From Kalaharituber pfeilii (Eukaryota; Ascomycota; Pezizomycetes; Pezizales; Pezizaceae), in contig WHUZ01000013.1 in NCBI GenBank assembly GCA_015179045.1, forward strand, positions 1,302,001-1,366,000: a DNA stretch of 64,000 bases, written 5' to 3'. A model generated the notes under the pieces. It had not been told where the DNA came from and did not search any database. It was given only the letters and a program-made list of their open reading frames with translations. Positions 1 through 11,546 of the stretch are shown here, piece after piece (positions within the stretch are counted from its first letter, which is position 1; each line of letters opens with the position of its first letter). Position numbers and translations under genes: made by a program.

Positions 1-1540
1 TGCGGTATATGTATTGCATAACAAAGGTTCTGCCTGCATACAAACAAATGTTCAAAGCAAACATCCGCTTACAAGCCGCAGTTGTGAACACGATGGATCG
101 GGCCTCTTTACCGTTGAGGTAAACCCCGACTTCATGTACCTCATGCACGACATGCACTCGTGTCTCCTAAAAATATTGCATGATAGATTCTTGCCCAGAC
201 AGCATCTATAGTATTGCCATTCAAGAGAAGAGACTTTTCCTGGACCACAGTTATATTTTCTCTTGCAGTGTAGAATGATTCATGGACCCGAGTTCACCAT
301 ATGAAGTCTCTTCAAAGGTATCTGAACGAGCCTTCTGACCTCAATTCCTATGATCCTGTAAATTTATTGTGCCCAGGAGTTCTTGCGGTAGCTCACAAGC
401 GCGCATATTATCGTTGATATAATAGTTAATACTCTACATCAAAGCAGAAGCGGAGTATAATACGTGCGAAAATTAGGCAGAAACAATAGCGACGACATCG
501 CAGCCTGCGGGCGGCGTCCCGTTGGATTCGACTGCACCGTTGGAATGTTGACCGGCGGGGAACCGGAGAGGGTAAGCAGTACTGTAAAACCTATCCATAT
601 ACGGGAAATACTCGCATCAACATTGATCCGGTGTCGTCACTGTTTTGTGCTTTGCGTCAAGAGGTTAACCCGAAACTATCATACTCAAGTGTAAACCCTC
701 ACTTGATGTGCGCTAACGCCAAAATTAAGGCACAGTTATGGGTGTTGTAGTAATACTCCGAGGGTATTGCGGGCTTTGCACTTTTGCCAAAATTCTGAAC
801 GAGGAACTGAGGCCGCGCGGATGGAAGGGCTTGATCGTTTTAACTCTCATTGTTTTGGCTTGTTTCATGGCATTACTAGAGTGGGTGAGTGGGTACCTTG
901 GGGTATTTCATCCAAGAATTATGTTGTTATTAGTCTTGTGCCCCATTACTATTGCCCGGTGCTACTAGTAGACTGCTTTGGGCACTGTACTTATGCATAG
1001 AAGTGGGTGTTCATGCAAGGTAATACCCCCACACCACGTTAATCTCCCATATGATGGTGAGAATGTGTGTAGCCTAGTCTCGTAACCAGACGCTGACTAA
1101 GCGGACTTTCATGCATGGGTGTTGCTCTTGGTTACGAGACTATGTGTAGCCTGCTTGGGAGGGCCCTTGCTTCTTTATTGGTATTTTCCAAAGTTGAAGA
1201 TTTACAGTTAGTTCAGTTCTCAAACCATATCCACTTCCGTTCTCCATGCAGGCCTGAGAAAGAAAGCGCGGAAGCGCCAGCCTATCATTATCGATACCGT
1301 ATTTCCCGCACCGAGACAAACTTTACATGTGCATGTTCTCAGGGCGAGGCATTGTCTTAGGCTGAGTTGCTGGCAAAAATTAAATGATCCATAACATTTG
1401 AACCTCGGATTTTATGGGGTGACATCATACCTACTGGGGTAGTTTTGATAATATGTAAACAAATGTATAATTCGGGCCCCAGCCTCAGGAATCTGTGACC
1501 TTTGTGACCAGGGATGGGCCTAAGGGCAAAGTAAGGCCTA
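1..1540. other. Spacer without supported gene
   Basis: I see no reading frame with recognisable protein character in this AT-rich stretch on either strand. The short open frames here lack codon or domain signals and are not bounded by plausible splice sites. Confidence 0.6.
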
Positions 1541-2240
1541 CAGTCTTACCTTGCTATACTGAAAACGTCGTGGCGCCTTCATCCCGTTTGCGCTCAAATG
1601 TCCCATGCTATAATGAAATTCCACCCAATAAGGAAACGAAAATGAGATACTAGTGAAGTTATTTCCACATACAAATTACTCTTGCTATAACGAAAAGCAG
1701 CTATGAAATACATGACTAAACAAGGTACTTGTCCACTGTCACCCTGAATCCCCTACTCATTACTGGAAAACCTTCCACACTTACTAAAATTATGTTGGTA
1801 TCACACTCTTTATCCGCAAAATACTCTCGGAACTCAGCTAGGTTTCTTTTTGATGTTTCTGGCCCTAATCTCTTTTTGCATAATTGTTACTTCTCTAGCT
1901 TCCTCAATGCCCAATGTTTTTTTAGACATTCTTCTCTGAGTGTGTTGTTGATATAGATATTTACAATTTCATGTTCAACTATTCCCTAATTTGTAGCTGC
2001 AAATATTTCCTACGTGGGTTATTTCCTTCAACAATAAAACTGCGGAATTAAAGTCTGTAGTTCTTTCATTATGAATACCTTGTTTTTATTCTCTGGTATT
2101 CCAGTTCCTGATTCTATTATTTCCTCTGGTGAAAGTTCAGCTACTAAAGCATCTTTTGCTTACCTGCCAAGCATTCTGACTAATTTACCACTCAATATTC
2201 TATAACGAAACCTTGCTATAACGAATCTGTAGTAGCTGGA
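1541..2240. mobile_element. Decayed pogo/Tc1-mariner-like element (left end recognisable)
   Basis: The sequence from 1541 begins CAGTCTTACCTTGCTATACT directly after a TA dinucleotide (1539-1540). This matches the ends of the element at 45705-46135, which start CAGTTTTACC and CAGTTACACC and share the CTTGCTATAC core. Further copies of the core, of the form CTTGCTATAACGAA, occur near 1606, 1679 and 2211. The interior (about 1700-2200) read on the minus strand gives short coding-looking stretches broken by stops, possibly a dead transposase. I cannot see a matching right terminus, so the right limit is a guess. TA-flanked termini with a GCTATA(A/C) core are typical of pogo/Tc1-mariner elements; membership of that superfamily is inference. 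Confidence 0.4.
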
Positions 2241-3934
2241 TTGTATCTTTGCCCCAAAAAGAAGATTGCCAAAGCATCCTGAAGTAAGGGCAATCTGCGA
2301 CTATGATACGATTGTTATTTGCAAGCGAGTGGCTGACATGACTTAACAGCAATCGCCTCCTAATCTGGACGGAACGGAAGATGGGGCAGTCCGGTTTGGT
2401 ACTGGACCTTGACAGCTTGCTTATTGGAAGCCATTGGTCCGCCGCTGGTCGTGCTTGTTCGGTTCGGACGGCTTTGAGTTTGTTGTGGTTGGAAAGCAAG
2501 GGTGTCGTTGGGGTTTGTGAGAGATGACTTAACATGCAAGACATTATGCCATCCATCCATCACGAGTAGCTATATTCCATAACAACATTGCCATTAATAA
2601 CTCGTTTTCTGCTATCCGAAAGTTCGGGGGCACAGGCCTTGCCTGCGGATTGGTCATAACACCTTCAGAGTTCCACCCTTTGGCATATCCGGGGACTTGT
2701 TATGGGAACTTTTGTGAACATGCGTCTGAGGATTTCCACTTAAAGGTAAATTTTAGAATATGGTACCACTATTATATCACAAAACCAGTCAGCTATCTAG
2801 AGAACTATCTGAAATCCCTCGAGCTCCATGGCCATTCACTGCGTTTAGGAGACTACCACTGCCCCGCTACAAGCTCTCAAAGAGACTTACGTACCTAGGT
2901 AGTATATACTACTACTACTACTACTACTACTACTTGACATCAGCCCCCATGCCTAGCTTGAACGACCAATATGTAAGACCTGAACCACATACACGAAAAT
3001 GATCATCGCAGTGGAGAAGGGCGGGTGGAGATAGTGGGGGCAAAGATGCTGACTGGAGTGGTTATGGAAGGGTGTGGGCGCTGTCTATGGGATAGGTTGT
3101 AGATTTACCTAGTGTAGTACAAGGGTTGATCTACATGCTTGACATTTGCTACAGATCGGTGAGTGTGTGGACGCGCCCGCAGCTTTTAGATGCCTCTAGG
3201 CTGGTTTCTCACGGACCGGGTCGAGACTATAGGTCAGGCTGCAGAGCTCACCAGGATGTGTTTCCTAGAAGCAGAATCATATTTCCGATCATTTGTTCAA
3301 CATGTATTTCCTGAACTCTGTGAGGTATATGTAAGAACCATCCGCGTCCTAGATGTTAGCAAGTGGAAGCAGCATTCAGCAGAAATATATTCCTCTGGTA
3401 AATTTGTTGAATGAGAGCATAAACTGACCCTTGCTGTATTTTTGAGAAGTTAAAATATAAAAAAGCCACCGATATGAAACAAAAAATCGTATAATTTAAG
3501 AAACGGCCGTATTCCCCAATGCTTGAACGACAGCAAACCAACCCAACCTACAAGATTCCAGCATTTCCCCGGTTTCCTTGGAGAAAAGGATAGTAACAAA
3601 GCAGGAGAGGGATCAATAAGTAGCGTACCAAAGTGTAACAAACGATATACGCGATAAAAGTCCTGAAGAAATGTGCATTGCGTATACAATGTATCCACCA
3701 CAAAATGAGCACAAGTAACACGAGTGCCAAAAGTACAGTGAAGAAAACGCATGTCTCTGGGAAAAGAAGTCATATTATGTGAAGATAGTCGTGAAATCAA
3801 ATAAATGAGGAAGACTTATAATAAAACAATATCAAAGAAAGCAAACAACACAAAAAACTCATTGAATTTCCAATCCCATCATGCTAACGAAAACGACTTT
3901 TGATTATCGACAAGGAGACCGTAAAGAGCCACAG
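2241..3934. other. Spacer with microsatellite; no supported gene
   Basis: The stretch contains a TAC trinucleotide repeat (2907-2933) and an open frame at 3190-3414 (+) of 74 residues with no family I recognise. Its amino-acid composition looks protein-like, so it could be an eroded exon, but nothing supports a start, splice sites or partner exons. The part near 3500-3900 is the probable 3' flank of the minus-strand seb1-like gene. Confidence 0.5.
2907..2933. repeat. (TAC)9 trinucleotide microsatellite
   Basis: Nine uninterrupted TAC units, outside any supported gene. Confidence 0.95.
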
Positions 3935-6907
3935 TTACTGTTGTGGTTGTTGCCCTGGAAACATCCAAGTTGGCGGAACTGTTCCTGGTGGAAATGTGTA
4001 TGGGAACGCCGCTCCAAACGGCGGGGCACTACCGAAGTTTGGTGTCGGAGGGGCAACTCCTCCAGACGGCGGAGGTGATGTCTGTCGCACGTTTCGTCGG
4101 GGTGAATTCTCAAACGAAGATTGAGGACCTCTTGTTGGTCCACCGGAATCTGTTGGACGTCTCTTGGACATAGCTATAAAAGCATCCGTGTGAGTAGCCA
4201 GAGTGAACATTAACACAAAGCCATTCTTACCTTTGGACGACACTCCTTGACCGATCTCGATATCTGGCTCTTCTACCACAAGTCCGCCGACCAATGGCTG
4301 CCCCCCAGTTCCACCATGGGTGGCCGTAAGCATCCAGCGTCTGTCGGCGTCAGTAAGCCTGTCAAGCGGTATGATACTGACGCCAGTGGTGTAGTCGCTG
4401 CAATCCCTGGGGCCGAAGCCGACTCCCCATCTAGTCTGAAGACGGGTTATTAGTAGATGTAATTGGGGCAGTTAACATTGATGCAACTTACTCGAAGAGT
4501 CATATCGGGGCTACGGTATTGTTCCATCCCTTCCTTCGCGGCAAGAGCATCCTTCCGCGTAAACATTTTAATGAAGGCATGCCGCTTCTCATAGTTGACT
4601 ATGCAGGTTTGAACTCGACCGTAGGTCTCGAACAAATCCCGCAGGTCCTCCTCGGTATTTCTCCTTCTATATTATTAGTACGGCTGACACCGTGAGGGCA
4701 AGGATCAACTTACGCGACACCACCAACAAACAAGGTCCTGCTGTACACTTTGATGTGATCCTTTGGAAGCGTTGGATCGTGTTCGACAAGTTTGGGTCCG
4801 GCTGGAATATCTGGCGCATCAAATCTGCTATCCCCATTACGAGCACTCCTTCCATTCCTCGCTGGAGGACTTCCACTACGGTCCCTCCTCCGTCGGTCAG
4901 GGCTTCCTCTTCGTCCATGACCACCTCGGCTCCTACCCCCTCTGTTGCCGTGAGAGAATTCAGGGTCTCGGCTTCCACTGCGTTGCGTGGTTTCGTTTCC
5001 ATAGTCATCGTAGGTTGGGCTCCTTCTCCTGAATGCCGGTGGTGACTCTCGTCTGTTGTACCCCGGGGGTGATCTTGATCTTGATCTTCGTCGGTAGGGA
5101 GACCTCGGAGGTGAGTAGCGACCTCGATCACGCGAGCTCCTGTCATCAAAGCGGTTGTCTGCAGGTGCAGGTTGTTGTTGTTGTTGCTGCTGTGGCTGCT
5201 GTGCGATGGGCTGTTGCCATGTAGGTGCGGCACCCTGAGTCAATCCGCTGAGCAAAGGGCCTAAAGCAGGTGCTAACTGAGTGACTGGCAGATTGGCAAA
5301 GCCTGGTTGTTGGAGAAGCAATTGCAGTAAGGCCATCTGACCTTGCACGTTTGGATCTACCATGCCGACATTAGGTTGCATCAGGGTTGGAAATTGTGGA
5401 GCCTGAGGCTGATTCTGGGGGGGAGCGACTGTGGGGAAGCTTGCGACAGACCCGCTGCAGCAAGGTGGGCGGGAAGTAATGCAGCAAGATTAGGCGGGAT
5501 CCCATTGGGCTGCTGCGCGGGCGTTGGGACGATTGGTGGTGCAGGAGGCTGTGGGGGAGAAACAATGGATACCGGCGGCTGCGGTTGCTGTTGCGGCTGG
5601 GGCGGGGTGGGCGTCGGAATGGCTGGCGTAGGTGGTTTTGTTGTTTTTGACATGTTGGCGAGCGCCTGAAGCAGTGAGGCTGTGGACGCGGCGGTTGCCT
5701 GGGCGGTTGCCTGTTGCTGGGCGTACTGGTCCTGATACGGCTGCTGCTGCTGCTGCTGCTGGGCCGGCACAAGGTGAGTCTGCGGAGGGTCGCCAGGTGG
5801 TGTTGTGGAGCGCACACCAACATCTGCCATTGCGTTACAGTCGACGTTAATATGTGCACAAATGCCCCAGGGAGGCGACGGTTAGGCAGCAAATGCACGC
5901 AGCACAACAAGCGATGCGCTGCAGATGCGCCAGGACAGGGGTGGTAAAGGGAGCTTACTTGGTGACGATGGGGGAGTCGCGAGCTTAGCTTTCCATTGCG
6001 CAATGGTCTCTGGGGGGAACGTCAGGCCACGGTGCCATATTTCAAAAAGCTTGTTTATTTTGTCCTATATGCCAGTGATCTATGCGTGAGTCTATGTGCC
6101 TTACAGCGCAGCGTACGCGCCCGGGGCGGGCATGGTGGAGCGGGCGCGGTGGGGTCTTATGTGACGCGGGGCGGGGACAGCAGAGGGCGGGCTTGCAGGA
6201 GGGCCGAGGCGGACGCAGCCCGAGGCAGGCCGCCATGTGTGTCCGATGGCCCGTACATGCGGAAAAAAATGCAGGTACGTCCCATCCACACATGGACGCG
6301 GCCGGCGCTCTTTCGCATCCCCCCCTCATGCTAGCGCATCATACGGCGCCCGCTCTCGTCTCCCCCCCCACCCCCCCACCACCTCAGTCACCTAGATCAC
6401 CAAAAAAGCGTTGCGTACCTTGTGCTCTGGAGCATACTGAGCCATATCATTAATCAAATTGGGAAGAATGTCCTTTATTCTATTCAGACCAGCATAGTAC
6501 GTTCCATCCGGCGCTGTTGGTGAATACTCCTCGCCCGCCTTCCTCGCCTGGTTCATATATTCGCGAGCAACGGAGTCTACAATGTAGAGGATTCCAAGTT
6601 TATGTGAAGCAGGTGATTTTTTGAAGTGCATATAAAGCTTCTGAATTAAAACGGATTCCGACTGTTACATGTCAAAACATTGAGAAGTCAGCAATTATTA
6701 CCATTATCATATTGACCGAGAATCGAATTCTATCACTCTGCAGAGCAGACAGGGTCTAAGGCGAGCAGGAGTGGCAAAGGGCGTAAGTACCTGAACATTT
6801 TGAGAACACAGTGTGGTTAATTCTTTGACCTTTGAGGTTGAGATACCAGGAGGCTTCAAACTAAGCAGGCTTTGTAGATAATTGTCGAACTCCGTTAACA
6901 TGGCCAT
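3935..6907 (-). CDS. seb1: Nrd1/Seb1-like RNA-binding transcription termination factor (CID + RRM)
   Basis: Seven exons on the minus strand: 6907-6791, 6661-6419, 6064-5959, 5823-4714, 4666-4492, 4435-4231, 4173-3935. All introns are GT..AG. The product is about 731 residues. Residues 1-155 form a CTD-interacting domain (CID/RPR) with the motifs LIQKLYMHFKKSP and FEIWHRGLTFP. A Pro/Gln-rich linker and an Arg/Ser-rich stretch follow. An RRM starts near residue 517, with RNP2-like TLFVGGVA and RNP1-like KRHAFIKMF, and is followed by the conserved C-flank beginning TRWGVGFGPRDCSDY. This order is that of yeast Nrd1 and fission-yeast Seb1, nuclear proteins that bind the Pol II CTD and nascent RNA to direct termination and 3'-end formation. 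The start at 6907 gives the usual short lead into the CID; ATG 6901 is an alternative. Exon 4 needs one added base in a C6 run near 5425 to stay in frame. With that base the summed exons divide exactly by three. The short intron needed to bridge the break would be under 40 nt, so it is unlikely. Confidence 0.9.
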
Positions 6908-8813
6908 CGCGCTTATTCCGGCCAAAGGGCCTATGGTATCAAATGAATATAATAATAACAATCCTTTCTGACAGTTTTAAGTCCTAGAGGACACGATTGT
7001 GCAATATTGCTCGCTCCTTCAAGATTCCAGATGAAGAGGCTCTCTGTAAAATTCTTCTTTTCGTTCACTACTCGAGGTAAATCGCAGACACTCGTAAAAA
7101 ATATATATTATTACCAGGTCGTTTTCTCCGGAGAGTGTGATATCGGCCTCTCTTTGTTTGAATTTAAAGTAAATCTTTTAAAGGTCAGGTGTACAGAAAG
7201 GGATCTTCTAATGCCACTATTCGAGGACACCCTCGTGTAGACCTTTTCAGGTGATTACTGTGACTCGATGAAGCGTTTAATAGACGTGTCAGAAACGAAG
7301 GATACTACTGTCGCGTGATTTTTAGATGGGAATGCCTCGAGAAATCTCCTGTCCACAATGACGTTCTTCCTTGTACAGTTCTGTGATCTGCAGCAAAGCG
7401 AAGAAATACGGGGGATAGGGGGGGGAAGAATGTGATTCAAAAGGCTGCGTCTGTCTTTTCGCTTTCTTTTTTTTTTTTTCCCAATCTAAATCCACGTCTC
7501 TTCTCTTTGCCTCCAGTAAAGGAGAAAGGGAGGGGAAGGGGAATTTAATATAGAGCTGTGGACGATATGGTGGTTGTATATTGTCGTGATGGCGAAAGAC
7601 TGGCTGTCCTGGTTGAGATGAGGAAATGGGGAAAGCAGAAAGCGGAAGGGTGTGAAGAAGGAGAAAAGTAGGGAAGGGTAAGGCGCCAAGAAGATAGAGA
7701 ATCCACGTTTGACTGTGTAAGCCCGCAGACTAAAGGAGGTGTGGGGGGTGCTGGACCGGATTGGAGCGTGAAAGAGGGCAGGGCGGTGGCCGACTAGACT
7801 ATGATATCCTAGCGGAGGCTAGTCTGGGCGGTGACTTGGCGGCACTAGTGCTGCCCTTCAGCTTGCGTCCGGTGCCAAGACTAGGAGGAAAATGCCACTA
7901 GTGCGAAAGCACGCCCGCATCATCGAGCATCAGTCCAATGCAGAGTCGACCTGCCCGACCCGGCTGCGAGCCGCCATCGAATGGCAAGTGATGCTGCACC
8001 GCGGCTAGTGTTGAAAACGCTACATGTGTTGAGAATGCGGTCCGGAGCATAACATACTTCGTGCTTACGAGGTACTTGGGTGAGGCTGATTCGGCAGCAT
8101 TGTCGCTGTAACTGTCTGTTAATAAGTTGGTCTACAGTTAGAGGGCAGGAGCAAACATCGCTCCAAATTACGGGTCCGTTGAAATATAGTTGAAGCCGTA
8201 CCCAAGCCTTCTTCCCGATATTTTGCAACAGAAAGCACTGCGGGGACACGGTATGCCAGCTGCAGGGCTCTGTTTCTCGCGCCAGCAACGAAACTTGGGT
8301 CCGACAATTCTCGGAGATCGCAGGCTTGCAAATGCCAAAATCAATGCCCGTGATGTCGCCCTCTCCCGCACTCCGGGCTTGTCCATTTTGTTGGGCTGCC
8401 GCATGCATACGGGTATTAAGACGCAAAAGTAACCCGCCACGCAAGGTATTGAGTCTCAGGTAAGCACGCACCCTGGCCAGCGAACCCCTACGCCAAATTG
8501 CAGGCCGCGGATGGGATGCCAGGGCCAAAAATTTGGATACGCACAAAAAATGTAGGAAGTATGCATAGAAAGAAGAAAGAGAGAAAAAAAAAAGAAAAGG
8601 AAAAAATTGTGAGTATGAAGTGGCCGTAGATCACAATTGCTTGTTCCCTCGCTCCCATATATTCCTGAAGCTCGTCTTCGTCCCACCTTTTCTTTCTTCC
8701 CTTCACAACCCCCCCAGTCCATCCCCCAGAACCTTCCGTCCCTTACATACAGTTGCAGTTTCTGTCCAGTCCCATCAAAATTTTTTCCCACAATACAGAC
8801 AATACCTTCCATC
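6908..8813. promoter_or_regulatory. Divergent intergenic region between seb1-like gene and citrate synthase
   Basis: This 1.9-kb spacer must hold the promoters of both flanking genes. The 150 bases before the citrate synthase start are pyrimidine-rich (about 8670-8800), as is common in strongly expressed fungal genes. I see no clear TATA box or convincing coding sequence. The open frames on the minus strand at 7920-8546 and 8456-8896 lack domains and splice support. Confidence 0.5.
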
Positions 8814-10588
8814 ATGAAACCTGCTCTGCGGCTGGCTTCTTCGGCCCTTCGTTCTGTCCCTCTTCGAACCGCCTGTGGCCGCAACATTGCCTTCAATGGT
8901 TTGAGGACTTATTCTACTGCCAAAACTCAGGTAGGACGCCACTTGAATATCAATTGAGTACCCGTTAACCTTTACATGAGTAGACCTTGAAAGAGCGATT
9001 TGCCGAAATTATTCCAGCAGAGGTTGAGAAGGTCAAGAAGCTGAAGAAGTGAGTCGATATTCTCATACAGGTACGCGGGAGAAGTCTAACCTTACAACCA
9101 TTTAAAGGGACTATGGTCCCAAGGTTATCCAGGAGGTTACACTCGACCAAGTCTACGGAGGTGCCCGTGGTATCAAGTCTCTAGTTTGGGAGGTACTTAT
9201 ATTTCACGACACCAATTCGTTAATTCAATCCAATTAACACTCGTTTCCTAGGGTTCCGTGCTCGACGCTGAGGAAGGCATTAGATTCCGTGGCAAAACAA
9301 TTCCTGAGTGCCAGGAACTTTTACCAAAGGCACCAGGTGGAAAGGAGCCTCTTCCAGAAGGTACTCATAAAGTCTCTTGTGCAAACTTCTTGGAAGAAAT
9401 TAACAATCCCTAGGCCTCTTCTGGTTGCTCCTCACTGGTGAGGTCCCATCTGAGCAACAAGTCCGTGACTTGTCTGCAGAATGGGCTGCCAGGTCGACTG
9501 TTCCCAAGTTTATTGAGGAGCTCATCGACCGTTGCCCCCAGGACCTTCACCCAATGGCTCAGCTCTCCCTCGCTGTCACTGCTCTTGAGCACGAATCATC
9601 CTTTGCCAAAGCCTATGCGAAGGGTTTGAACAAGAAAGATTACTGGCAGTACACCTTTGAGGATGCTATGGACGTCATTGCCAAGCTCCCAACCATTGCG
9701 GCGAAGATCTACAGGAATGTGTTCAAGGATGGAAAAGTTCCACCAGTGCAGAAGGACAAGGATTATGGTTTCAACTTGGCCAATCAATTGGGTTTTGGTG
9801 ACAATGCAGACTTCGTGGAATTAATGAGATTGTACCTCGTTATTCACTCTGATCATGTATGTCAATCTTCCTTTGAGTAAACAGAGTAAACGATATGGGT
9901 GGTTTTTTTTTTTCACTAACCATTGCGATAGGAAGGAGGAAACGTCTCTGCTCACACCACCCACTTGGTAGGATCTGCTCTCAGCTCTCCAATGTTATCC
10001 CTCGCCGCAGGTTTGAACGGTCTTGCTGGTCCGCTCCACGGATTGGCTAACCAGGAGGTCTTGAATTGGCTTAATTCCATGAAGAAGGAGATTGGAGACG
10101 ATCTCTCTGATGAGAACATCAAGAAGTTCCTTTGGGATACCTTGAACTCTGGCAAAGTCGTTCCTGGCTATGGACACGCTGTCCTTCGCAAGACCGACCC
10201 ACGATATGTGTCTCAACGTGAATTCGCTCTCAAGCATCTTCCAGATGACCCAATGTTCAAGCTCGTCAGCCAGGTCTACAAGATTGCTCCTGGTGTTCTG
10301 ACTGAACATGGCAAGACCAAGAATCCATACCCCAACGTCGATGCCCACTCTGGTGTCTTGTTGCAATATTATGGATTGACTGAGGCCAACTACTATACTG
10401 TCCTCTTCGGTGTCTCCCGTGCTTTGGGTGTTCTTCCACAACTCATTATCGACCGTGCTCTTGGAATGCCAATTGAGAGGTCAATCTCCCCCCGTCATTC
10501 TGTAACCTAAAACGGTGGCTAACTGATTCATAGACCCAAATCTTTCGATACCAAGCATTATGCCAAGCTAGTCGGAGCCACTCTTTAA
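8814..10588 (+). CDS. cit1: Citrate synthase, mitochondrial
   Basis: Seven exons: 8814-8930, 8984-9048, 9108-9192, 9252-9360, 9414-9856, 9932-10479 and 10534-10588. All phases agree and give 473 residues, the usual length for fungal mitochondrial citrate synthase. The N-terminus ([19 protein letters not shown]) is Arg/Ser-rich with no acidic residue, a mitochondrial presequence, and is followed by the enzyme body. Family motifs visible include [55 protein letters not shown] (substrate-binding His), [16 protein letters not shown] (active-site His) and [11 protein letters not shown] (catalytic Asp). All expected catalytic residues are present. It condenses acetyl-CoA with oxaloacetate to citrate, the first step of the TCA cycle, in the matrix. 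The start context (atcATGa) is good and no upstream in-frame ATG competes. I see no second targeting signal that would suggest the peroxisomal or methylcitrate paralogue, although methylcitrate synthase is the nearest alternative. Confidence 0.96.
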
Positions 10589-11546
10589 ACGTCCACTTTC
10601 TTCATTAGTTCTAGGTTCCTGTCTTCCGTAACATCATTGTTTATACTGGAGAAACTAGCGGTGGGTAATTAAACGATGTAGTTGAAAACGAGGCGGCTTA
10701 CCTTTTTATTTCTTCTTGGGACGAAAATCTGCGCTGAGCTGGACTGGGAGATTAGGTTCATCCTATAGAAACTTTTATTTCATCGTTTTCTTTACACCTT
10801 GCTCCGAGGTGGCAGGATTATGAAGGGTACGGGCATATAGAGAATGGGAACATAATCATGACGACTGTCTTCTGTATATTGTTTTGCTTTGAGACCCTCG
10901 CTTTATTTGCGTTCTCATGTACAAACTCTGTGTTGGTTCTCTTTCCTTTGTCTTTTCTCATTGCTACTTTGGCTCTCCGCTCACATCCATCGAAATATGA
11001 TGCACGCTCGAGTATATTGATAAAATATAATATCGAGTAATATAACTCAATTTTGAAAGGTAAAAAATTCGCAACACTCCAGAGCAGTTATACGAAGTGT
11101 TGGAGACTTTGGAGCAGTGTGCAAGTTTTTATTAATCGCATCGAAGTAGACAATATACCCTATTCTCCTCGCCACCCTATGGACTGCTCAATTTCAACGG
11201 TAGGCTTGGTACTTTGCCTAACTTCCCCACTTTAGAATTAGTGTATAGGCCTATCCTGGCACACAACATAAGATTACCCTGAATAACTTACTGCCAATGA
11301 GACCGCATACACCAATATATTACTAGTCAGCATGATGCTGATGCACTTTAGTTCAAGTAAAACCCCTTTTGAGATTCCGGAGACCTTAAGTTCAATCCCC
11401 CGGGACGTAGACGTATACTACAAGTCTATTCGGAAAGTTGTGAAACAGACTACGACAAGTCTTGTATATTATATTATGTATAGAAAAGTAAGGGTACTAT
11501 CAGGTAAAACATCTACCGTACTGCCATTATCACCTGTCCATCTGCT
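10589..11546. other. Convergent 3' region; no gene
   Basis: This is the tail-to-tail spacer between citrate synthase (+) and the permease (-). It is AT-rich and holds only short frames without protein character. Confidence 0.6.

Noticed and set aside
4667..5233. Alternative minus-strand frame rich in Asn and Thr
   Set aside because: It is a shifted frame over the RS-rich exon of the seb1-like gene, where the true frame leads into the RRM.
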